This document shows positions 10,791-22,700 of a stretch of 64,000 bases of DNA, one piece after another (within the stretch, counting starts at the first letter, position 1; each line of letters opens with the position of its first letter). This stretch comes from Puffinus mauretanicus (Eukaryota; Chordata; Aves; Procellariiformes; Procellariidae), in the NCBI GenBank assembly GCA_023333565.1, contig JAJKFH010002198.1, positions 2,046,001-2,110,000 on the forward strand, read 5' to 3'. A model generated the notes under the pieces. That model was not told the origin of the DNA. It saw only the letters and a program-made list of their open reading frames with translations, and made no database searches. The position numbers were made by a program, and so were the translations under genes.

Positions 10791-13754
10791 GTATGCCAGG
10801 ACAGGGACTTTTCATCTGTAGGAGTTTCACTGAACTGAATATTTCTTCCTCCTCACTCCTTTCCACTTGTACCTAAGCATACGGGCACTTCTCCTCCTCC
10901 ACTTTTTCCAGAACAGACTGCAGAAGTGCTCCTGTAATTAGTTGCCAGGTCTCAAGTGTTTCCTATACAGCCTCTCTGCTGTAACGCTCCGGGTTGTAAG
11001 AGACCTGAGCCATTTTCTGCATTGCTCAACACGAATGGAAAGTTCAGGCGGGAGGCTGGAGTCCTGCCATGCCTCCTTCCAGACGGCTCCATTTCTGAGC
11101 TATCCTTCACCAAGGAATTAGGACATTTTTGTGCTGGATGCCGAAGTTCCTGCTCAGTACCTCATTTAAGTGTGGCGTATGAACTCAGCTCTGTGTAACG
11201 TGAATGTGTGCGTATGTCTATAATCAACTAAGGTAACAATCACGCACAGAGTTAAAAGCTTTGAATTCTTTGATCTTAAACAAGTCTGAAAGTTTTCATA
11301 ATGCTTAGTCACAGGCAATATATTATCCTGATCCCAGCTGCAGACTGCAAGATTCTCATTAAGGATAGCATGCCATGAAAAGGCTTTATAAGCATTCACC
11401 ACTTCATCAAAACTTACTGTTTTGCAGCAGAAAATGACAAACTAGGATACAGCACTTTGTGAACGATTACAGGTAACTTATCAAAGGATAAAATAGTTTA
11501 ATTCTAGATGTTGTTAGACTCTAACTGGTATTAGAGATATCTCTCTGTATTAGAGATTTTGCCTCTCTTAGAAGTGATTTATTATGAGAAATATTACATA
11601 GATTATTAAAATTAGTTCTTTCCCCCCCAAACACCTGGTAGAGGACACATCCTTAGTATACAGAAATCAGAACAAGCTGCTGATACGTTGTTAGGAAACT
11701 TTTATACTTGTTATTCTCATAGAGAAATAGCAATGAAAGATACAAAAGCACAGAAGCCTGCTGAAAACAAAGGAAACTTTGAATGCCACTACTTAATGTT
11801 ATTTGTCTCTTTTGTGCTGCCTGGAACAATATTATAAAGGATAGATTTTTTTTGGGGGGGGGTTACTTTTGGTTTAGATTTTAGTGCTGTTTTATTGAAC
11901 AAAAGGAAAAACTTAGAGCTCTGTAAAATAACCGCAGCACAAGGATTTGACCAAATATAGAGTCACTTCATCGAAGGTTTGCATCTAGTCAGACTCTCAG
12001 ACTTCATTGAGGTATCTCCTCACAACCGCACCTCTAGTATCACTCCAAATCTTAAACAAAATTTCTCTCTTCTTTCTTCTGCCACATACCCATACCTCTT
12101 CTCCCTCCGGAGGTGAGCAGATCACCCAGAATCACCATAAGGAAAAAGCAGCAGGCATCGCTGGACATAGAAGGACTGTAACCTGCTCAAGTGCTCTGAT
12201 GCAGAGCAACAACGATGAGCCCCCTTATGAATTTCTGTAATTTTTATTACAAAGTCAGGCTACTACCACTGCTTTCTGCTAACGCTCCTGGATGGGTGGC
12301 TACCAAAGGAACACTTGCTCGTATCATTTCAGAACAGGCACCTAAATCGTTCTAAGTGCAGGAGACAGTTCATGATGTGATTTGCTGGGAAGAGTGAAAC
12401 AAATATGCTTCCCAAAGCACTCAGAGTCATGAGTAGCCTCTGAGCTATCTTTCCAGGACAGGCAAAAGGGGACCCTGGCTATGACCGTGCATTTAAGTGG
12501 CCACACAGTATAATTGCTCCTACATGACTAGAGGCTTTGCCCGGTGGCCACCAAGGAGGGATGTCCCCTGGGGGCAGCCCTTTTTCCTCTGAGGGATGGG
12601 CCTTTCCCTGCTGTCAGCCCCGGCCTCCCCAGGCTCAGCACGCTGCCGTGCTACAGCCAGAGAAACCCCAGAGATGCTCCAGATGATTCAGCACGATGCT
12701 TTCATAAGCATCATCCCCTACGATTTGACAGAACGGGTTGAGGCATGTATAGAGCAATGGAAGGATTTAGCAGGATTTTAAAGCAAATTCAGAAAAGAGA
12801 CAAAAGTGACACGAGCTAATTGAGCGGAAACACAGACTGCTTTCTGACATCATTATTCTGTGGTTGCTGAGCTCCTTCAGAGGAGCTCAGTGGAAAACAC
12901 ATCTGGAACCTGTCATTACGCTCCATAAAAAGAAGGCAATTGGCAATCCTCCTAATCAGTCTTTTGTAGGACTACTTACATCCACAAACATCAGGTTGCT
13001 CTTTCTTGACAATATATCCTTTAATGGTAATAAATATTGACTTTTCAAATCATAAACATCAATAAAACATGAAAAAGCTTATTATTTCCTTTATTACGTA
13101 AAACCACTACTGCAGCACCATGTATCCTGAAAATCTTGTAGTGTTTGAGGGTAGTTCAAGTAAGAAATAAATATATTTTAGTACCACAGTACTACAGTGA
13201 GTTACAATGGCTTGTGACACAGCATAACTTTTGACTATTGGCAGTGATAACCCACTTAGCAAAGACATACTACTAGTGAAGATAGAGCTATGCTCTATGT
13301 AGTCATATTTTACTGCAATCTTGAAAGATATCACTCGGCACAATTTATGGTGTTCTGCAAAGATTTTGCTGTTTAGAAAGCTCTTCATCTCCCATCATAA
13401 TTAAAGATGATGAAACTTTGTTTCCCCTTTGAAAAATGCGAGCATTGCTTTCTAGCAAGGTAACAGTGTACTCCTACATTTTAATCAAAGCAACAGCACT
13501 TGCTACCAGAAGTGGAAGAAACCTGCTTATTTCATCTACTATTTTGCTTTTCAAATCTTAAAGGAGCATTTTTGTTGTCTCATCTCTGAGGTCTTTGTAT
13601 TTCTGCTAAAAAGCTCTGTACTCTCCATCTCACAGGTTTCACACGGTCCTCCACAGGCAGAAGCCAACTCATCTCTCTGTCTCCTGGAGGTGCCGGTAGC
13701 CGGAGGAACCCGGCAACACCACGCTGGGACCAAGAGGCTGAGCAGAGGCAATGC
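10791..13754. other. Unique AT-rich sequence, nothing recognised
   Basis: About 3 kb of ordinary AT-rich DNA. A somewhat GC-rich patch at about 12545-12680 has no family signature. A G run of nine or ten lies near 11855-11863. Confidence 0.55.
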
Positions 13755-13900
13755 CAGAAGCCAGGGAGGGTGGGAAGCCCCACCCTTGGACGTTTTCAAA
13801 ACCTGAGTGACCAAGGCTTGGGGCACAGCCCAGTCAAACTATGAAGTTAGCCCTAATTTGAGCAGTGGACTGAGCAAGGTACTTCCAGAGGTCCTCTGCA
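13755..13900 (+). mobile_element. Old CR1 LINE 3' end fragment
   Basis: The order of blocks matches a CR1 3' terminus on the plus strand: an AGGGAGG-type block, then CCACCCTTGGACGTTTTCAA, a tract resembling GACAAGGC...GAGCAACC, GAAGTTAGCCCT..TTTGAGCAG, and finally CCAGAGGTCC. The terminal octamers are eroded. Divergence is clearly greater than in the CR1 at 2.7-4.3 kb, so this is an older insertion. No coding frame remains. Confidence 0.75.
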
Positions 13901-15954
13901 CCATAAAGTAGCCTTTCCTTCTTTTTTTTTTCCCTCTGAAAAGTGCAAAGGTCTGAGTTCTATACCAACTTCTCTTCATGCTGAGTTTAATATCTTTTAA
14001 GGACTATTTAAATATTGTCTGAATAGCATACAGGAAGATCTCCCTAGACATAGGAATGTGTTTCTCTGTTACCTCCTAACCTGTAGATTTTGGCAAGCAC
14101 AGAAGTCACATATATCCATCAAGCAGCATAGCATCCAATAAATATCTTTTTGGACCTTTTGCCTATTTTAGATTTTGGACCATTTTTCTTCATCCTCTAT
14201 TTTTATTGGCACTCTACAATAAAAGTTTTCTCAAAAGATCACTGGAGTTCATGTACGTGACTTTTTTTTTCCATGAATTCAGTGAAAATAAAAAAAAAAG
14301 TTGTAGAGAGAAGGGATTTGATCTCTGCTGAAAAAAGGAACAGAGGGAGAAAAAGGCAAGTAACGGGCTTCAGAATTACTGTGGAGAAATAGGTACGATT
14401 GGCAAGTACAAAATGTTGCAAAGGATACAAAACAGCACAAAAACTGGCTTAACAGTTGTTATTTCACTACCTACAATATCTGAAGAAAAGAGGCAAACTG
14501 TGTGCTCCGTTCATTTCCATGCACCGTAAGCACTCTGCACTTCGCAGATGCCAGCATATGTTTTGACTAGAAACACACAATTAAACTTGCTTGGAAATAG
14601 CCAACTGCAATAGGTAGGGGAATAAACAGTGTTGAGCCACTTCACACTAGCTCGCAGGCAGCAGTACCGCCCCGCAGGACAACCAGCGACAGTAGCCAAG
14701 GCAGGTTTAGGAAACCCAAATGTTTGACCGTATGAAAGTTCATTCGAGGACTGAACTGTAATCGTGGGAAGGGGAAAATAGCCCCCTACACAGAACAAAA
14801 ACCAGCTGTGATTCTTATACAGAGAACCCATTGCAACAACTCTGAATTGCTAGTGTATTTTCAGTATTATTTATACCTCTCCATCACCACAGTTGAGAAT
14901 TTAGGATTTTTTTTTTTTGGTTGGTTGTTTTTTTAGTTGAGTTTTTTTGAGAAAATCCCAAAAACGTTCAGCTGTGGCCCTCTACCATGTCGCATTCTGC
15001 AACTCCCAGCCCCAGGCTTGCCCCACCTCCAGCCCTTTATTTATACATTTTGGCTTTCATATTTTTAAGCTTTACTAGCTCCATACACTCCATTTTATTT
15101 TTGTCCTACACCCATAATTTCATCTTCTGCCACCAAGCCAAGAGATTCCCCTCAGGAGACTGGAAAGCCACTTGCCCCTTTTCCATGCTTTACTGACTCA
15201 GTAAACACAATTCCTGAATTTTACTTGTGTAGTGTTTTAAATATTCACCCTGAGATTCCTGAGCACTAGCGCTAACTTGTTCAGCCCAGTTGGATTTAAA
15301 ACAGGCCAGCAGTGGCAAGCATAAAGGAAGAAATATCCTCTGGAAACCAACATTTCAAAAAAGCCTCTTCAGTATGCTGTGTAACAATTTATGTAAAACT
15401 AGCTGACTTAAAAAAAAAAAAAAAAAGAAGAAAAATAATAGCAGAACAAGAGTAGACCAGACAACTAAGCAACAGAACCAGCCACCCAGAATTCAGCAAT
15501 CAATAAACAAAATTTAACCATACACTAGTTAACGTCACCCTTCACCTTTCTTATCTTCTGTCTCCAGATATCTTATTCAAAGCAAAATAAGCCAGATTTT
15601 TATTCAAAGGAAAGTCATTAAAAAATAAGTAAAAAGGATGTCTTTCAATTATCACCCAAACAGAAAAAGTTCCCTCACAGAAATTGATAGAAAAATAGGA
15701 TATGCGTAAAATTACATGTTGAAGATTTAGTTACCAAATAATACTTGCCAAAATGCGTGTCTGGACTACATCATACTTTATGTCACTATTACCATGGGAA
15801 AAAACCTGCATAAACTGCTTTGCTGATAAGGACCCTGGAATGCCTCTGTGGTCTAATGGGACAAAAAGACAGAGAATGGAGATCTCCTACCTGCCCCCAT
15901 CTGCTTCCTCAGCAGCAATAATGTACTCTATGCACAGATTAAACCACAAATTCC
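13901..15954. other. Unique AT-rich sequence with A/T tracts
   Basis: No gene is recognised. A poly(A) run lies at about 15410-15426 and poly(T) tracts near 14909 and 14930. A short stretch at about 14645-14765 holds about seven CpGs and may be a small conserved patch, but it shows no coding signature. Confidence 0.5.
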
Positions 15955-16830
15955 ATTTATTCGATATTAGCATGAAGGTGTTTAAAGCCCTTATAACGCG
16001 AAAGAAGGTTAAGTTAATGCCGTCTTCAACACCGTGTGAAAAGACGAGAGTAGCGTTCAATAGGAGGAACAAGTTCGAACACGTAGGGAGAAAATTAACT
16101 GACCAACTCATTAGCCACAAAAAGCACCTCATTTGACGACAACTTAAAAAAGCATTACGCCACAGGCATTGCTCCTTTTGCACTTGTATTTGCTAGGAGC
16201 CCGAGCTACCTTCCATGTAGCGAGGTATCTTCCGAATCCTCACAGTACTGTGACACTTCCTGTAGAGTTAATCCCGATTTATCTCGGGCTAGAGAAGACC
16301 ACACTTTAAAGCAGCACGCACTTAGGGCTCAGCCCTGCAACGTGTTGAGTGCTCTGGCCCCTGGCCACCAGAGCACTTAGGCACATGTTTTATTTTAAAT
16401 ACACGAGCAGTTCTGCTGAAATTCAGAAAGAAAGTCACAGTATGGAAAGAGCCAGATTATGCCCCGAAAACGTGAAGCTGTATTAAAAACAAGAGGAAAG
16501 CGCAATTTAAAACTAACACAATCATTTCACTGGGTCAGGTAAATCTATCCTAGTAGACAAGTTGTTCTACAGCACATTAATAGGGTCAGAGAGGTCTCCC
16601 AGCCCACTCATGGCTCAGGTACGCTCCTAAATGGGCCAAGCGTGAGAAAAAGATTTTGCAAAAAGTAGTGTGAGCATTCAGGGAAAGTTCAGCAATATCA
16701 TCCATTGCTGCCAAAACCAAAAAGAAAGGCAAAAACTGAAACCTGAAGGATGTCCTCAATTCTTGTCCGGCGGGCAGAGTTCTGCGCCATGAAGGACGTG
16801 TGCGCCCTTCACAAAGTTGTTCAAGCTTAC
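15955..16830. promoter_or_regulatory. CpG-retaining block of ordinary GC content, candidate conserved non-coding element
   Basis: Between about 15960 and 16345 I count about 19 CpGs in sequence near 43% G+C, giving observed/expected close to or above 1. Further CpGs continue to about 16815. In methylated vertebrate DNA, CpGs decay unless the sequence is GC-island-like or under selection, and this block is not GC-rich. Unusually open frames lie here on both strands (plus 15753-16136, minus 15887-16183 and 16586-16894). They share no codon pattern or domain and probably only reflect a shortage of TAA/TAG. The block also holds the cluster of inverted repeats at 16240-16377. A developmental enhancer or a structured non-coding exon are the leading ideas, by inference only. 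Confidence 0.4.
16240..16377. repeat. Cluster of four inverted repeats
   Basis: Four inverted repeats follow each other. A 14-bp perfect palindrome TCACAGTACTGTGA lies at 16240-16253. CCCGA pairs with TCGGG at 16273-16288. AGGGCT and AGCCCT are separated by one base at 16324-16336. AGTGCTCTGG at 16348-16357 pairs perfectly with CCAGAGCACT at 16368-16377 across a ten-base loop. A second copy of GCACTTAGG at 16318-16326 repeats the one at 16373-16381, so the last stem has an alternative partner. They may be binding sites for dimeric factors or folded RNA. Confidence 0.7.
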
Positions 16831-17489
16831 ACTGCCTTTTAACAACTGCCCAGGTCTGGCAAATTTCTTTCCTTTTTGACAGTGACATAAGCAATAGAGC
16901 TGTATGAATTACTCCTCTAAAAATGCTATTAACATTTCAGTGTTAAAATTACACTGTGTCAAGCTGCAGGCAAAAAAAAGTTGCACTTGCAGAGTACAGA
17001 AAATTTCTGTAGACTCAGTGCTTCTAGGATAGGATCAAAAAAAAAAAGACATCAAGACCACTTTTACTTGTGTGCCTAAATATTCATTTACCTTTCAGAT
17101 GAGAAAAATGAAACTATTACTGTATCCTATTATTATGATAAATTTTCTGAAATGTGAATCTTCCATAATGCACCAATTTTACTTGAAAACAAATCTGTTT
17201 TTAATTTCAAGATCACAAATTAATGTTAGCATATTTTATATCTTTTGCTCAAATACATCTGAAACAATTTAAATAATTTTTGTTACATACTGTAATCTGT
17301 ATCTTGAGTGACAACCTCTGCACTGGTTATCAGCCTAGAGGGATGAGAGAATAAATAACCCCCTTGCTTCAAGAAGTATTTTATAATGCAAAATGTCACA
17401 GCTCTGTAAAGCAGTGCTAGCGTATCTTAGCAAATTGTTGTATCAATGACATTTTAAAACTTTAGAGAAGAGGAGCTTTAAGCTAACAG

Positions 17490-17512
17490 ATCAAGAACAT
17501 ACTGTTCTTGAT
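17490..17512. repeat. Perfect 10-bp-stem hairpin
   Basis: ATCAAGAACA at 17490-17499 is followed by TAC and then TGTTCTTGAT at 17503-17512. The arms are perfectly complementary, and a G-T then A-T pair extends the stem on the outside. A short T run follows. The stem is too short for a typical microRNA precursor. Confidence 0.8.
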
Positions 17513-18333
17513 TTTGCAGCACATGGAATTGTAATGTTTCCACCACTGCAGCTGAGAGCGCCTCAGCTTCTTCAACACCATTGTATTAAAAAATAAAAAT
17601 AAATTTTAAAAAAGAAGGAAAATTCTAATTAGAAAAGCTTTCGCTGGTTTCAGTCACTGCTAGTGCACAGAATACCCCCACCTTTTCCCCCACCAAAATC
17701 CTCACCTGTTTTACCAGGTTTGGTGGGAAATAGTGATTGAGAAATTTGGTTCAAGGCTTTGGGTTCCGTGATGAAAGGATCAAACACCACGCCTCTGAGC
17801 CACAGGTTGCACAGACCTCTTGGATCTGCACAGCGAGGCCCAAAGCCTTGCAGCGAAGAGGAAAGGTTGGGACGGGATGCTGAGAAGCAGGCTCCAGGTG
17901 GCAGTTCATGCTGGTCCCTGGGACACAGCATTTCTCCCACCTACCTGGGCCAGGGGGGACAGACCTGTCCTGGGATCTGGCAGAAGGAACAATCACAGCT
18001 CTGCAATGCCTGACCTGCTGGGAAAGAAAGAGTTGCCATAAAGTAACCTCAGGGCATGCAAGTACAGCCTCCAGATGTGAGAAAGAACATAGCAAAGGCA
18101 GAGGGTATAATTTGTTTGTGCCCCATCAGGATGAAGGAAAAGCTAATGAGTAAATTAATGAATTGCCTCTATGGATGGCATTCAACTGTCAGTCTCATGC
18201 TACAGAGGAATTATCTTTTGCCATGGCTGTAGGAGTGGCTAGAGTTCAGAAAGTTGACAAATCTTCAAGTGGGAGAATAGAGACTTCAGGTTAAAAATGA
18301 ATCTTAAATGTTCCAGAGTCTGAGAAAATCACT

Positions 18334-18362
18334 GGGGGGGAGGGGGGGGAGAAGAGGAGGGA
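18334..18362 (+). other. G-rich purine tract with G-quadruplex pattern
   Basis: Seven G, one A and eight G are followed by AGAAGAGGAGGGA. The two long G runs can each supply two three-G tracts, satisfying the four-tract G-quadruplex pattern. It stands alone in AT-rich sequence with no CpG island nearby. Confidence 0.7.
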
Positions 18363-19687
18363 CGGCGAGAGAGAAAGAGAACAATTTCATCAGTGCATTT
18401 GGCTTCATGATTAAGTGCAGGATTAGCTGAGGAGAAGAGGGACTGCCTGCACAAGAAAGGGCAGGCACGAGCAGGAGGGGGATACTTGTCAATCCCATGA
18501 AGGTTTTCGTCAGATGCAAGAGTGCTTCAAAGCTGTAAGAAAAGGCATTTTTTAACATATTTTATAACATCTTGCTTTTTAGCATCTAGATCTGTTCTTT
18601 TTTTTGTGCCAAGACTCTTGTAACATACCTTTCAGGTGCTGAAACATTCCCAGCCATTTCCGTCACTCCGGCAGTTGCGACACACGCCGTTCAGAAGGAT
18701 GATTTCAATATACTTCCCCAGTGCTGCAAGACCTCCGTTTGTAACTCCCTTTTTGGCCCTGCCCTGCGGTGCTTAACTCTATCAGTTATCATTAACATGA
18801 CAGATTAGATTACTGAGCCCTGACAGCCTGTAGAAAAAGACTCAGTTCGAGGTACCACACTATCTGTTCTGCTTTTCCTGATGCCAGTAGCTGCTTTGTA
18901 AAAGAGCTGCAGCTAGGAAGTTCTGTATTTGCTTGTTTTAAGGGGGATCCCATGTGGATGAACAATGCCATTCTTCAGACCCGATTAGATTTAGCTGACA
19001 ATGAATCAGCCCTGTTATGTTGCTATGCCACTATGTCTTACTGGTCTTTGACAAATTACTGAAGCGGTTACGCTTCCAAAAGCCACCCCGTTTCCGTGAA
19101 CCACTGACTGTAGATGTATGGAACTAGCAAGGTGAGCTTCAGATACTGAGGTGCTCGATATCAAAGGGTCATATGATCCATTTAACATATTTATCAAATT
19201 CATTATTTATATTTCAGAGCTGCTGCAGAGTCCAACTACTCTAATGATTAAGAGCTTCCCTTCTAACTCCTAAACTAAATTTATACATAGTTTATGCCAT
19301 TTGGTCTTATGTAAAAATTACTTTTCCGTTTAATGAGGGTTGGTCTTCATTATTCTCTTTCGAGGATAATGATAGCGAGAGAAAAAAACTGAAACAACAC
19401 CACCTCTCAAAATGGCACCACCACCTCAATAAAAGCCAAAACAGTTTGAAAAGCAACCGGTGGCAGCAGACAAAGCAATAATCAGTTTTGAATCCATAAA
19501 TAAATCCATCAGTAAATAGGGGGAAAATGACAACCTGCAATCCCTTTCACAAGCAAGAAGAAACAAGCGCTGTAGTGACCAGAAAGGCCTGTATAAAAGC
19601 AGACACACAGATAAAGCAGAGACTTAACCAAGTCATCAGAGGTTATTCATGCCCTCCGACAGAACTAAGTAAATATTGAAAAGGTCC

Positions 19688-19691
<4 letters not shown>

Positions 19692-19717
<26 letters not shown>
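19692..19717 (+). repeat. 26-base poly(A) tract
   Basis: An uninterrupted run of 26 A is followed by G and seven more A. The preceding 300 bases contain no recognisable gene-derived sequence, and no poly(A) signal sits at the usual distance, so it does not look like a retrocopy tail. Confidence 0.9.
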
Positions 19718-19719
<2 letters not shown>

Positions 19720-22700
19720 AAAAAAGGGGTATTTCTATTTGTATTGAAACCCACTGTAAACCTCATTTGGACGTCAATTTGATCATTGTTTCACCAAATC
19801 GCTAAATACAAATAGGAAACAAACCCAAGCCCGATCAGGACTTAGGAAGAATACTTGAAGTGACTACTCCACTGTTACCACTGAAAATTTTGCCCCTTTC
19901 TCACCAACAAGGGAGGACTCTGCATGAACGGAGGAGCGAGGGACACAAGCCACCAGGCGTTGTTGGCAAACAGGGGGATGGGAACCGCACTGCAAAGCAG
20001 TGCTAATGTCCCCGCTGCACTATACCTGCCAGCGCCAGCCCGGGCACCCCCGTGCAGAAAGCCAGGTTACAAATCATGCCTTCGAGGAGGCACCATTTAA
20101 CCTCTTTTGTTGGAGCGCTGCATGAAGCTACACTGGCATTGCACAGCTCGGGACTGGCTCTCCGTCCTGTACCCCTGCCGGGTGACACAGCGGTACCTGC
20201 CACTGCAGCCCGGGATCAGATTTTGGGCAGGCACACCAGCAGACCAGCTGATCCCGACCTCTGAAGAAAAGCAAAGAGATGGTGGGCTGAGGAAAGGTAA
20301 CCAACCATGTCAGCATCATAGCCGATGCATGGTGAAACCAACAGCTTTCATTTTGCTAGTGCTGGGACAGGCAGAGATTTCAGCGCATGCGGACACAAGC
20401 AAATGCTAGATGTTATATCGTATCGTACCTTCCACTACACATTGCTGTGACTCCTTCTGCAAGCAACATGAGAAGAGTTCATTTCGAGAAATAAAGGTGA
20501 CATCCAAACTGATTTTCAACTGACCAAAACAGTCCAAAACACCTTACTAAGGTTAATAACGGCTCTCCTGACCCTACTAAAAAGGTCATTATGCTAGATC
20601 AAACTAGATATGGTTCGAAGACCAACTTATAAGGAACATATTTACAGACTTTAACTAAAGAAAAAGCTGAATAGCATAATTCAAAAATATCTTCACATTC
20701 CACTCGATATAAATTTGATGAATTTACAGATTTTAAGTTTGATACACTGCCAGTTTCTCCGCCGTTTCAAGTCCTGAAAATCACTCCTGTACCAGTCAAT
20801 ATTAGTCCGCGTACTTTTTACTTTTCAAATTAAATTGAATGATAAAGTCTCCATGTTGAAGCACAAAAATGTTGACACAAACACCACCACCCTGGGCCAG
20901 ATTAACCAAGCAGAGTTAATCAGAGCAGTTTGCACATTTGAACAAGTAGATTATAAAACAGAGATAAGTAAATACACATACAGTAGAGTCAACTGCTTTG
21001 ATTATATTTTGTATGACCTGCAAGATGTGTCTAGAAAAGCAGGAAAAACAATAAACAGAGAGCTCAGACAGCTAATTAATACTGCTAATTTAACTCGTAC
21101 CCTAACACGCCACTTACTGTCATCTGCATTCCATCAAGGAGTAGATGGCAACAGTTCTCAAGCATTGCTAGTAAATTATTTTCATTTTGTCCTTTCCCTC
21201 ATAAACAAAACACCATGGTGACAGAAGCTGCTTGACCTACTTTCTAAGGAAGAGATTTCCAAAGAAGCACTCCCACCCTGAGGGGCAAGTAGCAGAAAGC
21301 CTGGAACAGCAGAAACTTTCCAACTTCCAAACAAAACATACTTTATTTCAAACTACATAAGCACTTTTTTTGCACCCCCCCCGATTTATGCTCTATTTTC
21401 TTTATACCTCCAATATGTGTAAGAGCACATAAACTAGCTACTAAACTGACTTGCTGGTCTTTTCCCACCATGTCTTTAACCTCACCTATTCTTTTCCTGG
21501 ATTATAAATTTTAATTTATCCATATACTCCATAAGTAGAGGACAAGCCCCACAACTGCAGTGAAAACATGTAACAGTATATATAACGCTCGTTTATCACT
21601 CATCACGGTATGCCACAAGACACGTATTTTCCCCAGATCTCGGGGATCTGCAGAACTTTAAGAGACTGCAAAAGAGCTCTGACAAACTTTCTGTGGATAT
21701 CACAGAAGTGAAGTAACCTCCTGGAAAAGTCTGCTTCTCTAACTTGTAAATAATTTTCTTAACTGCACTATTTCACATCTGAACAGCAGCAAGTCACAAA
21801 GTCAAAAAATGACACTCTGCCATGGGGCTTCCCTTCGAAACCTCAGCGTTAGCTACTGCTGTGCAACTACAGTTTCAAGACGGCCAGCCTTGTTTCATCC
21901 CTGCCTTTTGTTTCCCTGAAAGCCTGTCCCTTCCGTTTTCCTCCACCTCAAGACCCCCTGAAGCAACGACAGGCTTTTCCTAATGAGTTTGTGCCAGAGC
22001 ACAGCAACCACCGTCCCCTTAGTTGAGTCAGGGGAGTATGATCTCTGCAGAAATGAAGTGTGTTACAGCCAACAGATACTTGGGAGCAAAATTCTTTTGC
22101 CACAGTAGAGGAATTTCGAAGCTCTTGCTTCTTACGCTTAGTGCAATTCCTCATATAATCTGGGTGGCACATGAAGACCCACGCTGTAACAGCTAGTCGT
22201 GAATAACGCGTTAGTTACACAGGAATGGCTACCCATATTAAATGGGGGGGAAAGGTGATGGTTTATTGTTTTTAATTGGCATAACACAAAATTCCCCTTT
22301 GGAAAAAACAACAAAGTTTTAAAATTAATTTCTTGGAAAAGCAGCATGGTTTTAGTTAGCAGGGGGAAAAAAGTATTCACAGAATTTAACCTTATTTTGG
22401 GATGCTGGAAAACGTTAACATGAGTTTGGGAAACTTACAAAAAACTCAGTTTTCAAAAACTTCCTGGAATCTCCCAGTTCCTAAGAACTGGTGGGGATGG
22501 GGAAAATATTGCTGGAAGTTAGTGACATCTATGCTGCCTGGGGATCAGACACAGGGGAGGAGGGAAAGGGGGAGCACCTTCAGCTTCGGTGCAGAACGAG
22601 CCCTTCTCAAGTCTGGTGGTTCAGTGCTGTTCCTGGCTGGGATGGCCAACCATGCCATCCCAAAAACATTTCTGCACTTAGTTGGTTTTTCACCAGTCAC

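Noticed and set aside
17490..17512. Hairpin as a microRNA precursor
   Set aside because: The stem is 10-12 bp with a three-base loop; microRNA precursors need about 30 bp of stem.
17760..18010. GC-richer patch as a further copy of the 7.1/10.4-kb repeat
   Set aside because: Only isolated short matches were found and the order of blocks does not agree.
19692..19717. Long poly(A) as a processed pseudogene tail
   Set aside because: No gene-like sequence, poly(A) signal at the right distance or flanking target duplication is visible upstream.
20835..21221. 128-codon open frame, plus strand
   Set aside because: No domain, signal peptide or codon pattern is visible. A few frames of this length are expected by chance in 64 kb of six-frame reading, and there is no CpG or promoter context.
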